Of a stretch of 6,234 nt of DNA, positions 1 through 6,234 are shown in pieces. A model generated the notes under the pieces. It saw only the letters and a program-made list of their open reading frames with translations. It had not been told where the DNA came from and ran no database searches. The position numbers and the translations under genes are program-made. This DNA comes from Clostridia bacterium (GTDB lineage: Bacteria > Bacillota_A > Clostridia > Oscillospirales > CAG-272). The stretch spans positions 1-6,234 of the forward strand of contig JAGBZZ010000292.1 of NCBI GenBank assembly GCA_017652965.1, in the 5' to 3' direction. Position 1 is the first letter of the stretch. Every line of letters begins with the position of its first letter.

Positions 1-617
1 AACCGGAGAGATTCCACATCGGGGGCTTCCACAACCTGGACCAGATCAAGGATGACGAGCGCATCGTTTCCATCAAGACCCTGCTTTCGGTCATCGACAC
101 GCGTGACCATTATACCTACAACCACACCGACCGTGTGGTGCATTACTGCGAAAGCTTTGCCAGATACGCCAACCTGTCGGCCGAGGATTCCCGCAAGCTT
201 TTGTACAGTGCCTATCTCCATGACATCGGTAAGATCAATATCCCGCAGGAGACCCTGATCACCGAAAAGCGCCTCACTGACGAGCAGTGGGAGGCGATCC
301 GCCGTCATCCCAAGGATGGCGCCGTGATCGTACGCAAGATCAGCAACTTCGGCGAGATCGCCAAGATCGTGCTTCAGCATCACGAAAAGTACGATGGCAC
401 CGGGTATCCGAACGGGACGGCAGGCGAGGATCTGCACTATCTTGCGCGCATTCTCACCCTGGCAGACAGCTTTGACGCCATGACCTCCAAGCGGCCGTAT
501 CAAAAGGTGAAGACCTTTGAAGAGGCAATGTCGGAGATCCGCCGTTGCGCCGGCACGCAGTTTGACCCGAAGCTTGCCGAAATGTTTGTAGAGTTTATTG
601 AAGAAACCTACTATTGA
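1..617 (+). CDS. HD-GYP domain protein, C-terminal part (5' end outside window)
   Basis: The reading frame is open from base 3 to the TGA at 615-617 and gives 204 residues without a proper start, so the N-terminus lies upstream of the window. The visible part is almost entirely an HD-GYP domain. Counting from base 3, there is the metal-binding HTDRV (41-45), the HD pair in HDIGKINIP (73-81), H102, and the signature HHEKYDGTGYPNG (126-138), followed by ADSFDAMTSKRPY (154-166). All expected metal ligands look intact. HD-GYP proteins are known c-di-GMP (or related cyclic dinucleotide) phosphodiesterases, so activity is likely. The lead-in ending at IDTRDHYTYN resembles clostridial proteins in which a sensor or GGDEF module comes first, but that module cannot be seen here. 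A GTG at 135 could be called as a start, but this would cut off the conserved first metal-binding helix and is rejected. A terminator follows 27 bases after the stop. Confidence 0.93.
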   Translation, partial: PERFHIGGFHNLDQIKDDERIVSIKTLLSVIDTRDHYTYNHTDRVVHYCESFARYANLSAEDSRKLLYSAYLHDIGKINIPQETLITEKRLTDEQWEAIRRHPKDGAVIVRKISNFGEIAKIVLQHHEKYDGTGYPNGTAGEDLHYLARILTLADSFDAMTSKRPYQKVKTFEEAMSEIRRCAGTQFDPKLAEMFVEFIEETYY

Positions 618-644
618 AAACTGCCGCATTCCCTATGATAGAGA

Positions 645-680
645 TAAAGAAAAAGCCACCCGCAGGTGGCTTTTTCTTTA
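645..680. terminator. Bidirectional intrinsic terminator
   Basis: A perfect 16-bp inverted repeat (645-660 against 665-680) encloses the tetraloop CGCA. The core is GCCACC/GGTGGC, flanked by AAAGAAAAA on one side and TTTTTCTTT on the other, so each strand gives a GC stem followed by a U-rich tract. It lies 27 bases after the stop of the HD-GYP gene and 3 bases after the stop of the converging phosphoesterase gene, so it serves both. Confidence 0.95.
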
Positions 681-683
681 TGT

Positions 684-1229
684 TCAGGTCATGGAAAAGC
701 GAAAGATCTCCTCACCCGCAAGCGTCTTGGCGGTAAAGATGCCGTCCTCCAGTATCATATAGGAGTTGGCACTTCCGTCCTTGGGGATAGAGACCGAGCC
801 GGGGTTCAGATAGGTGATCCCCCCGCGCCCCTCACAGGCCGGCACGTGGGTGTGCCCGTGAAGCAGGACGTCCCCCGCCATAAGCGGCGGCAGAGAAGCG
901 AGATTGTATGTATGCCCGTGGGTCACAAAGACGGTGTGGCTCCCCACGGCGATCAGCGCATATTCGGCAAGAATAGGGAAGGATAGCACCATCTGGTCGA
1001 CCTCTGTGTCGCAGTTGCCGCGCACACAAAGGATCTCGTCACGGATGGCGTTCAGCATCTCGATGACACGCCTCGGTGCATAGTCACGCGGCAGGTCGTT
1101 GCGCGGGCCGTGATAGAGGATGTCCCCAAGCAGGATAAGGCGTGTGGCCCCCTCGCGGCGATAAGCCTCAAGCATCCGCTCGCAGTAGTAGGCCGACCCG
1201 TGGATGTCGGAGGCAATAAAGTATTTCAT
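684..1229 (-). CDS. yfcE: YfcE-type metallophosphoesterase (phosphodiesterase)
   Basis: A 181-residue protein, close to the length of E. coli YfcE (about 184). It carries the full calcineurin-like phosphoesterase motif set: SDIHG with D8 and H10, LLGDILYHG with D36, GNCD with N72, THGH with H104, and GHTH with H126 and H128. These residues build the di-metal site. The late NPGSVSIPK (142-150) is also characteristic of the YfcE/MJ0936 group. Members of this group hydrolyse phosphodiesters in vitro with Mn2+, but their physiological substrate is not established. It is a cytoplasmic protein with no signal peptide. The ATG is preceded at 7 nt by a GGGGGC purine-rich site. The gene lies 15 nt downstream of the DUF4886 gene on the same strand and is probably co-transcribed with it, ending at the 645-680 terminator. 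The family assignment is firm; the symbol is by family resemblance only. Confidence 0.9.
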   Translation of the reverse strand: MKYFIASDIHGSAYYCERMLEAYRREGATRLILLGDILYHGPRNDLPRDYAPRRVIEMLNAIRDEILCVRGNCDTEVDQMVLSFPILAEYALIAVGSHTVFVTHGHTYNLASLPPLMAGDVLLHGHTHVPACEGRGGITYLNPGSVSIPKDGSANSYMILEDGIFTAKTLAGEEIFRFSMT

Positions 1230-1244
1230 GCTTTTGCCCCCGCT

Positions 1245-1967
1245 TTACGGGATAACCGCCTCGTTGACAGCGCGAATAACGATGGCGCGCTCCTCGTCCG
1301 AAACGGGAACGTCGAATTCGTTAAAGGTGTCGCCCGAAATATCCTTGCCCGTCAGATACTTGAGCCAGGTAAGCGCAAGCAGATAGCACCCCACCCCATT
1401 CGAGGCGTGGGCGGTGTCCTGGTGCATGCAAAGCCCTGCCTTTTCCGCCGCCAGCATGGCCTCGCCGCAGGGCATGAGACCGTCGGCCGAGATGCGCTCG
1501 GCGGCCAGCGTGGAGGATTCACGGATGGCCTTCAGCATATCCTCGGCCTTTTCAAAGTGCATGCCGTTGATCAAGCGGTCGCTCCCCTCGGCGTACGCCC
1601 AGGTTTCGTGGATAATGATCTTGGCGTGCGGGCAATATTTTCTTACGTAAGCGGCAAGCTCCTCGATGTAAGGGAAGTAGGTATTGCTCTTCGGGCTATA
1701 GGGGCTGGCCTGCTGCAGGGTAACAACGTCCCAGCTATCACTGCGTAGCGCCTGGCGGATCGAAACCTTCAGGCCGGTGGACTCACCGTTGAACACGTAG
1801 GCGTAGTCATCGCGGTCGTCCAGCATATTCCAGTAATGGGTCTGGAGAGAGCAACCGCCGATAAACAGATTGACCGTGCGCATGTTCACGCCGTTATGCT
1901 TGGCAAGGCGGTGCAGATAGCGCTGCGCATTGCCGGAAAAGCTGTTTCCGATAGATAAGATCTTCAT
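1245..1967 (-). CDS. DUF4886 / SGNH-hydrolase-like protein
   Basis: A 240-residue protein starting MKILSIGNSFSGNAQRYL, the opening typical of DUF4886 proteins, which are related to SGNH/GDSL hydrolases. Block I is GNSFS with candidate nucleophile S9. A block II-like glycine lies in GGCSL (37-41), and TLQQAS (83-88) sits where block III is expected. Near the C-terminus DTAHASNGVG (184-193) gives the Asp and His (D184, H187) of a D-x-x-H block V. All catalytic residues therefore appear present, and an esterase or deacylase acting on a carbohydrate is likely by family analogy; the substrate is unknown. No signal peptide is seen, so it is probably cytoplasmic. The ATG has an AAAAGGAG ribosome site at about 1976-1983 and a strong promoter just upstream (2002-2030). 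It is the first gene of a minus-strand operon with the phosphoesterase, divergent from the glycosidase operon. Confidence 0.87.
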   Translation of the reverse strand: MKILSIGNSFSGNAQRYLHRLAKHNGVNMRTVNLFIGGCSLQTHYWNMLDDRDDYAYVFNGESTGLKVSIRQALRSDSWDVVTLQQASPYSPKSNTYFPYIEELAAYVRKYCPHAKIIIHETWAYAEGSDRLINGMHFEKAEDMLKAIRESSTLAAERISADGLMPCGEAMLAAEKAGLCMHQDTAHASNGVGCYLLALTWLKYLTGKDISGDTFNEFDVPVSDEERAIVIRAVNEAVIP

Positions 1968-2001
1968 AAAAGGGGCTCCTTTTTATCATAGTGATGCTTT
2001 T

Positions 2002-2030
2002 ATTATAGAGGAAATCCCGCCCAAAGTCAA
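2002..2030 (-). promoter_or_regulatory. Sigma-A-type promoter for the minus-strand operon
   Basis: Read on the minus strand, TTGACT (2030-2025) and a perfect TATAAT (2007-2002) are separated by 17 bases, which is optimal. Transcription would start near 1995, giving a leader of about 28 nt that carries the GGAG ribosome site of the DUF4886 gene. Confidence 0.85.
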
Positions 2031-2041
2031 GGTGTATCTAT

Positions 2042-2068
2042 GCGGCGGCGCCATTTTTTGGCCGCCGC
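2042..2068. repeat. GC-rich inverted repeat between divergent promoters, candidate operator
   Basis: GCGGCGGC (2042-2049) is exactly complementary to GCCGCCGC (2061-2068), with an 11-base spacer containing a T run. It lies between the two outward-facing -35 boxes (2025-2030 and 2084-2089), 11 bases from one and 15 from the other. Neither strand shows a U tract after the stem, so it is not an obvious terminator. A dimeric regulator binding here could reach both promoters, but this is inference from position and symmetry only. Confidence 0.5.
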
Positions 2069-2083
2069 CACTCCGAAAATCTC

Positions 2084-2112
2084 TTGAACTTTGCCGCGCG
2101 GTGTGCTATAAT
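2084..2112 (+). promoter_or_regulatory. Sigma-A-type promoter with extended -10 for the glycosidase operon
   Basis: TTGAAC (2084-2089), a 17-base spacer, and a perfect TATAAT (2107-2112) preceded by TGC, which makes an extended -10 element. The predicted start near 2119 leaves a leader of about 35 nt. It contains the AAGGGGG ribosome site (2139-2145) 8 bases before the ATG at 2154. Confidence 0.88.
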
Positions 2113-2153
2113 CGTTCATAAGGACTATATCCCAAAGCAAGGGGGACTTTTAT

Positions 2154-3863
2154 ATGCTTAAAACCAAGATCGTATCCTCGCAGATCAAGGCGTTTGTGGA
2201 CGACAGTATCGACAGCTTTCATCCGCTTACGCACATTTCCGCACTCGCAGGGGAGAAGCTTTCGGTACAGCTTTTGTATGTGGACGAGGGCCGCGGCGCT
2301 CTTCCCACACGCCCCTTTCTCACGCTTTGCATCGAGGGCGACCTTGCCCCCTACGTAACCCTTCGTGACGTGCGCAGCGTGCCTGTCGATCGGCCGGTGT
2401 ATCCCCAAAGGTTCGATTCGCAGTATCTGCGCACCACCCCGGGCATCTATCCCGACATTCTGACCCCTCTGCGCTACGGCGGCTACGTTGTCGTCTCGCG
2501 TGAAAAGCTTCGCTCGGTCTGGGTGGAGATCGATATTCCGAAGGGCTTTGCGGGGAGCGGCGCCCTCACCCTTTCGCTTCTGCTGGCAAGGGCAGGGGTA
2601 GGCGACACCGGCATTACCGACTATGCGGATCAGCCGAAGCTTTCCGAGGATAGCCTGACGGTTGAGGTCATCCCCGCCGACCTGCCCGAGCAAAAGACCC
2701 TCTTTACCCAGTGGTTCTATGCCGATTGCCTGGCCTCCTACTATAACGTGGAGGTCTGGTCGGATCGCCACTTTGAGATCATTGAGGAGTTTCTCCGTGT
2801 CGCGGCCGCGCGCGGGCGCAACATGATGTACACCCCGATCCTTACCCCCGCGCTGAACGCGGTGCCGCCCTACCTCAGAAACCCCAGCCAGCTTGTCAGG
2901 GTGGAGCTTGCAAACGGGGTCTATTCCTTCGATTTCTCGCTTCTTGACCGCTGGATCGATATCCTCGACCGTGTCGGTATCAAGTACATCGAAATGTCGC
3001 ATTTCTTCCACCAGAAGCCGGTGCAGTACGCCGCCAAGGTGTACGCCACGGTGGACGGTGAATATAAGCTCCTCTTCGGCTGGGATACGCTGGCGCTTTC
3101 GGAGGAGTATATCCACTTCCTGCGTGAGATGCTCACCGCCCTTATCGCGCATCTTAAGGCGCGCGGGGACGATACGCGCTGCTATTACCACATCGCCGAC
3201 GAGCCGAACCCCGCCACGCTTTCGCAGTATATGCAGGAGAAGGAGGCCATCGCCGACATCCTTGCGGGCTACAAGATCATGGATGCCCTCTCGGAGATCG
3301 AATTTTACGAGTCGGGCGCTGTGGAGATCCCCGTGCCCGTCACCGCAAGTGCCGCCCCCTTCATCGCCGCCGACATCAAGGAAAGATGGGTCTATTATGC
3401 CTGCGGGCAGATCCTTGACTACTCCAACGTCTATCTCGCCATGCCCTCCTGGCGTACGCGCTCGCTCGGGATGCAGATGTACAAGTTCCACATCGACGGC
3501 TTTCTGCACTGGGGCTATAACTACTATAATAACAGAGCCTCGGGTGATGCGATCAACCCCTACCTTGACCTTAGCGGTGAGGACTGGGTTCCGGCGGGCG
3601 ACACCTTTATCGTGTATCCCGATCAGAACGGCCGCCCGCTTGAGTCTATCCGCATGATGACGCTTGAGGAGGTCATGCAGGATATCCGCGCCATGCAGCT
3701 TTGTGAGAGCCTCTATTCCCACGCCGAGGTCGTGGCGGCTATGGAGGAGGAGCTTGGCGCCGAGATCACCTTTGAAAGATGCGCCCACAGTGAGGACGAA
3801 ATGCTTCGCGTACGTGAGCGGATCAACAGCATGATCGCCGCGCGATCGAATTTGATTGAATAA
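2154..3863 (+). CDS. DUF4091 glycoside hydrolase (GH123-like)
   Basis: A 569-residue protein. Residues about 30-175 look like a beta-rich N-terminal domain. From about 183 the DUF4091 catalytic region begins: FTQWFYADCLASYYNVE (184-200), GRNMMYTPILTP (221-232), IKYIEMSHFF (276-285), FGWDT (308-312), YHIADEP (345-351), MDALSEIEFY (376-385), then AMPSWRTRSLGMQMYKF (429-445) and GFLHWGYNYYNN (449-460). The adjacent D349-E350 pair matches the Asp-Glu pair of GH123 beta-N-acetylgalactosaminidases, where Asp positions the substrate acetamido group and Glu is the acid/base. Cleavage of an N-acetylhexosamine-type glycoside is therefore plausible but not proven. There is no signal peptide, so the enzyme probably acts in the cytoplasm on imported oligosaccharides. 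The ATG is set by a strong ribosome site 8 bases upstream. The serine hydrolase gene follows after 15 nt, consistent with one operon. Confidence 0.9.
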   Translation: MLKTKIVSSQIKAFVDDSIDSFHPLTHISALAGEKLSVQLLYVDEGRGALPTRPFLTLCIEGDLAPYVTLRDVRSVPVDRPVYPQRFDSQYLRTTPGIYPDILTPLRYGGYVVVSREKLRSVWVEIDIPKGFAGSGALTLSLLLARAGVGDTGITDYADQPKLSEDSLTVEVIPADLPEQKTLFTQWFYADCLASYYNVEVWSDRHFEIIEEFLRVAAARGRNMMYTPILTPALNAVPPYLRNPSQLVRVELANGVYSFDFSLLDRWIDILDRVGIKYIEMSHFFHQKPVQYAAKVYATVDGEYKLLFGWDTLALSEEYIHFLREMLTALIAHLKARGDDTRCYYHIADEPNPATLSQYMQEKEAIADILAGYKIMDALSEIEFYESGAVEIPVPVTASAAPFIAADIKERWVYYACGQILDYSNVYLAMPSWRTRSLGMQMYKFHIDGFLHWGYNYYNNRASGDAINPYLDLSGEDWVPAGDTFIVYPDQNGRPLESIRMMTLEEVMQDIRAMQLCESLYSHAEVVAAMEEELGAEITFERCAHSEDEMLRVRERINSMIAARSNLIE

Positions 3864-3878
3864 AGAGAGGTTGCTTTT

Positions 3879-5351
3879 ATGTCGGAAAAACGTTTTGAAT
3901 ACGCAAGCCCCGAGTCTGTCGGTATTTCCAGCGCGGCCATTGAACGGCTGATCGACACCATGTGTGCCCACACGGGCGACGAGGAGACCCACGGCTTTAC
4001 CATCATCCGCCACAAAAAGATCGTGGCCGAGGGCTACTTTGCGCCCTTTCGCGATGAGCCTCACGTGATCCAGTCCTGTTCCAAGGCCTTTACGGCCGCC
4101 GCTGTCGGGCTTGCGGTTGCCGAGGGGCTTTTGGGGCTTGACGATCCGGTCGCACAGTATCTCCCCGAATATCTCCCGGAAAATCCCGATCCCCGCACGC
4201 TGAAAATGACGGTCCGTCAGCTGATGTATATGGCAGACGGGCATGCCGAGAAGGTGTTTGCCTATCCGAACTTTGAGATCGCCCCGGCCGAATTGAAGCG
4301 CAAGTTCTTTGCCGCATCCTTCAGGGAAGACGGTGCCGAGGTTTTTAAATACGAAAATACCAACCCGTATATCCTTTCTGCCGTCATTAAAAAGGTCACG
4401 GGGATGGATATGATGGACTACCTCCGTCCCCGCTTCCTCGACAAGCTGGGGCTGGATCCCTATCACGTGCCGGATGACGAGGGGATGACGGTCGGCTACA
4501 GCACGCTCCGTCTCCGTCAGGAGGAGCTTGCAAGATTCGGCCAATGCTATATGGACGGCGGCGTATGGGAGGGCGAGCGCCTCTTCAGCGAGGAATGGGT
4601 GAAGGAGGCCACTGCCAAGCATATCGATACCCTCGCCGCCCGCCGCCCGGTGCGCGACGACGACTGGAAGCAGGGGTACGCGTATCTTATGTGGCGCGGT
4701 CAGCATAACTCCTTCCGCTTCTGTGGGGCGTTCGGCCAGATCTGCGCCTGCTATCCCGACTACGATCTCATTTTCTGCCTGAACTCCGGCCACACCCAGG
4801 TGGTGCAGGACGAGCTCGACAGCTTCTATGAGAACATCCTGACAAAGCTCGAGGATCGCCTCCCCGAGAACCCCGAGGCCCTCGCATCCCTGCGCCAAAG
4901 ATGCGCCACACTCTCCCTGCCGCAAAAGTATTCTCCCGCCTCCCCGATGGTGTCGGTGGTCAGCGGAAAGCAGTATGAGGTCACGGGGGACGAATACGTA
5001 AGGAGTGCACAGCTCACCTTTACCGATGATGTGTGCCACGTGGTGCTGGATCTCGCAGACGGCGACAGCTTCGTCGTGGATGCGGGCCTTCGCGACTTCG
5101 CCATGACCGATTTCACCAACACCACCATTAACTCCTTCCTGCCGAAGGATGACGGCGTTTGCGCGGCCACCGGCTATTGGGAGAAACTGAACGAATTCCG
5201 CGTCCACGGCCGTCTTATCCCCAATACCACCGCCTTCCACCTGACCTTTACCTTTGAAAGCGGGGAGCTGAAATTCACGCAAAACGTAGTCCGCGGCCGT
5301 AAAATCGGCGAGCGTCAAGGTCACGCAGACTTCAGACAATACCATTCATAA
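3879..5351 (+). CDS. Beta-lactamase-family (class C-like) serine hydrolase
   Basis: A 490-residue protein of the PF00144 serine hydrolase family (esterases, DD-peptidases, class C beta-lactamases). The N-terminal start, with SPESVGISSAAIERLID (10-26), is typical. The nucleophile motif is SCSK (66-69, S66-x-x-K69) and the second motif is KYENTN (157-162, Y158-x-N160). The usual third KTG/HxG motif is replaced by CGAFGQ (282-287), a form known to me from esterase-like members. Residues about 355-475 form an extra beta-rich C-terminal domain beyond the catalytic fold. There is no signal peptide, so a cytoplasmic esterase, deacetylase or peptidase is more likely than a true beta-lactamase or cell-wall enzyme. 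The ribosome site AGAGAGG (3864-3870) begins directly after the stop of the glycosidase gene and is 8 bases from the ATG. The pairing suggests action on the same substrate, which is inference. Confidence 0.9.
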   Translation: MSEKRFEYASPESVGISSAAIERLIDTMCAHTGDEETHGFTIIRHKKIVAEGYFAPFRDEPHVIQSCSKAFTAAAVGLAVAEGLLGLDDPVAQYLPEYLPENPDPRTLKMTVRQLMYMADGHAEKVFAYPNFEIAPAELKRKFFAASFREDGAEVFKYENTNPYILSAVIKKVTGMDMMDYLRPRFLDKLGLDPYHVPDDEGMTVGYSTLRLRQEELARFGQCYMDGGVWEGERLFSEEWVKEATAKHIDTLAARRPVRDDDWKQGYAYLMWRGQHNSFRFCGAFGQICACYPDYDLIFCLNSGHTQVVQDELDSFYENILTKLEDRLPENPEALASLRQRCATLSLPQKYSPASPMVSVVSGKQYEVTGDEYVRSAQLTFTDDVCHVVLDLADGDSFVVDAGLRDFAMTDFTNTTINSFLPKDDGVCAATGYWEKLNEFRVHGRLIPNTTAFHLTFTFESGELKFTQNVVRGRKIGERQGHADFRQYHS

Positions 5352-5361
5352 GGGAAATAAA

Positions 5362-5399
5362 AAAGCCTTGCCAACCGTTTGCAAGGCTTTCCTTTTTTT
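5362..5399. terminator. Bidirectional intrinsic terminator
   Basis: A perfect 10-bp stem, AAAGCCTTGC (5362-5371) with GCAAGGCTTT (5381-5390), and a 9-base loop. On the plus strand it is followed by CCTTTTTTT (5391-5399). On the minus strand the stem runs into TTTTTTATTTCC. It lies 10 bases after the serine hydrolase stop, and its right edge overlaps the stop codon of the convergent gene at 5398-5400, so it ends both transcripts. Confidence 0.93.
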
Positions 5400-6234
5400 A
5401 TTTTATAACAACCGTCACAGACCCTGCGACGGGGATCTCGATCGGCAGATACGCAAGACCGCCAACCGGGTGAAAGACACGCCTTTCGGGCGAGGTGACC
5501 ATCGGCACACTCGACAAAACAGTCACGCCGCCTTCGATCTTGAGCTCGGTGTTATTCTCGGAAAGGGTAACCCTTTGATCCTTTCCGCAAACGAGGGGCA
5601 GACGGTAAACGCCGTCGGCACATTCGAGTGTAATTTTCAGCTCACTGCCCTCGAAGGAATAGCGGGCCTGCCACTCTTCGGCGGTTGCCGTGATCACCGT
5701 GCCCTCCTGTAAGAGCCTTGCACTCCTGTCGCGGCAGGCTTGCCGACCGTCAATCACAAATTGCGCGGTCATGGACGGGGGACTCGCGACTTTGCGGAGA
5801 TATTGCTGATTGAGCGGCTCGGTGGGGATGTATTCGGCCGTTGTTGCCGCGCAAACAACGCCGTAGGTGTCGTGATAGAGCAGCGTCATCGATCCGCCCG
5901 CGTTTGCCGTGTGGGACGGCTGACAATCATTGCGAATTGTTGAAAAGGTCGCTCTGAAAGAGCCGTCGGACACCAACACCAGGTGGCCGTTTTGATAGGC
6001 CCTTACTCCGAATTTCTCTTCACCGGGGAGCGTGGTCACCCGCGCCTCTGTGACGCTCTCGGCCGTGACGAGCGCCGCAAGCGCCTTGGCGTGGGCGAAG
6101 GTGTGGTGAAGGCAGGTCGGCTCACCCGTAACGTCGGCCATAGGCATAGAAAGAAGCCCATCGTGGGTGCAGGCTTCATACAGTGTCAGCACGCGCTCGG
6201 CGGCGGTTGCAAAAATCGGATCGTCACAAAGAAG
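5398..6234 (-). CDS. C-terminal part of a large protein, possibly a carbohydrate-active enzyme (N-terminus outside window)
   Basis: The frame is open from the window end to the TAA at 5398-5400, giving 278 residues with no start. A GTG at 6190-6192 could be a start, but the frame reads on sensibly upstream as LLCDDPIFATAAER, so the gene very likely continues outside. Counting from the edge, residues 1-60 look helical and contain a histidine-rich motif, CLHHTFAHAKALA (41-53). From about 70 on the chain is beta-rich: HTANAGGSMTLLYHD (108-122), AEYIPTEPLNQQYL (133-146), and strand-like segments to the end (LPIEIPVAGSVTVVIK). A helical toroid followed by a beta-sandwich is the plan of heparinase II/III- and alginate-lyase-like enzymes, and the histidine motif with the GGS segment fits loosely. 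I do not recognise the family with certainty. It is convergent with the serine hydrolase and shares its terminator. Confidence 0.7.
   Translation of the reverse strand, partial: LLCDDPIFATAAERVLTLYEACTHDGLLSMPMADVTGEPTCLHHTFAHAKALAALVTAESVTEARVTTLPGEEKFGVRAYQNGHLVLVSDGSFRATFSTIRNDCQPSHTANAGGSMTLLYHDTYGVVCAATTAEYIPTEPLNQQYLRKVASPPSMTAQFVIDGRQACRDRSARLLQEGTVITATAEEWQARYSFEGSELKITLECADGVYRLPLVCGKDQRVTLSENNTELKIEGGVTVLSSVPMVTSPERRVFHPVGGLAYLPIEIPVAGSVTVVIK

Noticed and set aside
135..617. Starting the HD-GYP gene at the GTG at 135
   Set aside because: The frame is open to the window edge and the upstream residues include the conserved HTDR metal-binding segment, so the true start is outside.
1110..1748. 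Plus-strand open frame of 212 codons
   Set aside because: It is antisense to, and in codon register with, the DUF4886 and phosphoesterase genes; no family resemblance and no plausible ribosome site was seen.
2042..2068. Reading the GC-rich inverted repeat as an intrinsic terminator
   Set aside because: No run of T follows the stem on either strand, and it lies between divergent promoters where no transcript needs to end.
2893..3657. Plus-strand open frame of 254 codons rich in Ser, Arg and Pro
   Set aside because: It is an out-of-frame shadow of the DUF4091 gene with the low-complexity composition typical of GC-rich frame shifts.
2106..5345. Minus-strand open frame of 1,079 codons
   Set aside because: It lies in perfect codon register opposite two well-supported genes, has no recognisable domain, and is explained by the absence of TTA, CTA and TCA codons on the sense strand.
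3879..5351. Antibiotic-resistance beta-lactamase
   Set aside because: The protein lacks a signal peptide and a KTG motif, and it sits in an operon with a glycosidase, which favours an esterase-like role.
1..6234. Mobile element, CRISPR array, tRNA or rRNA
   Set aside because: No transposase or integrase, no direct repeat array and no conserved RNA gene sequence was found on either strand.

Overview
The window looks like chromosomal DNA from an anaerobic, gut-type Firmicute of class Clostridia, with moderately high GC. This is inferred from the GC-rich codon choice combined with textbook sigma-A promoters, purine-rich Shine-Dalgarno sites, strong intrinsic terminators, and the mix of families (HD-GYP protein, DUF4886 SGNH-like protein, DUF4091/GH123-like glycosidase, class C-like serine hydrolase). 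No RNA gene, CRISPR array, insertion sequence or integrase is visible.

Layout. (1) Positions 1-617 carry the 3' end of a plus-strand gene ending in an HD-GYP domain. (2) A perfect 16-bp hairpin at 645-680 works as a terminator on both strands. (3) A minus-strand two-gene operon follows: a DUF4886 SGNH-hydrolase-like protein (1245-1967), then a YfcE-type metallophosphoesterase (684-1229). (4) The 186-bp gap at 1968-2153 holds two near-consensus promoters pointing away from each other, with a GC-rich inverted repeat midway between them. (5) A plus-strand two-gene operon follows: a DUF4091 (GH123-like) glycoside hydrolase (2154-3863) and a beta-lactamase-family serine hydrolase (3879-5351). (6) A second bidirectional terminator lies at 5362-5399. 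(7) A convergent minus-strand gene (5398 to beyond the window end) encodes the C-terminal part of a large protein that may be a carbohydrate-active enzyme.

How the genes may work together. The four genes between the two terminators form a compact divergent cassette. Each operon has a 15-nt spacer between its two genes. None of the four proteins has a visible signal peptide, so they appear to be cytoplasmic. A plausible reading, which is inference, is intracellular breakdown of an imported decorated oligosaccharide. In that reading the DUF4091 enzyme would cleave glycosidic bonds, while the serine hydrolase and the SGNH-like protein would remove ester groups. No transporter, sugar kinase or regulator is present in the window to test this. 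The HD-GYP gene and the phosphoesterase may be unrelated housekeeping neighbours.
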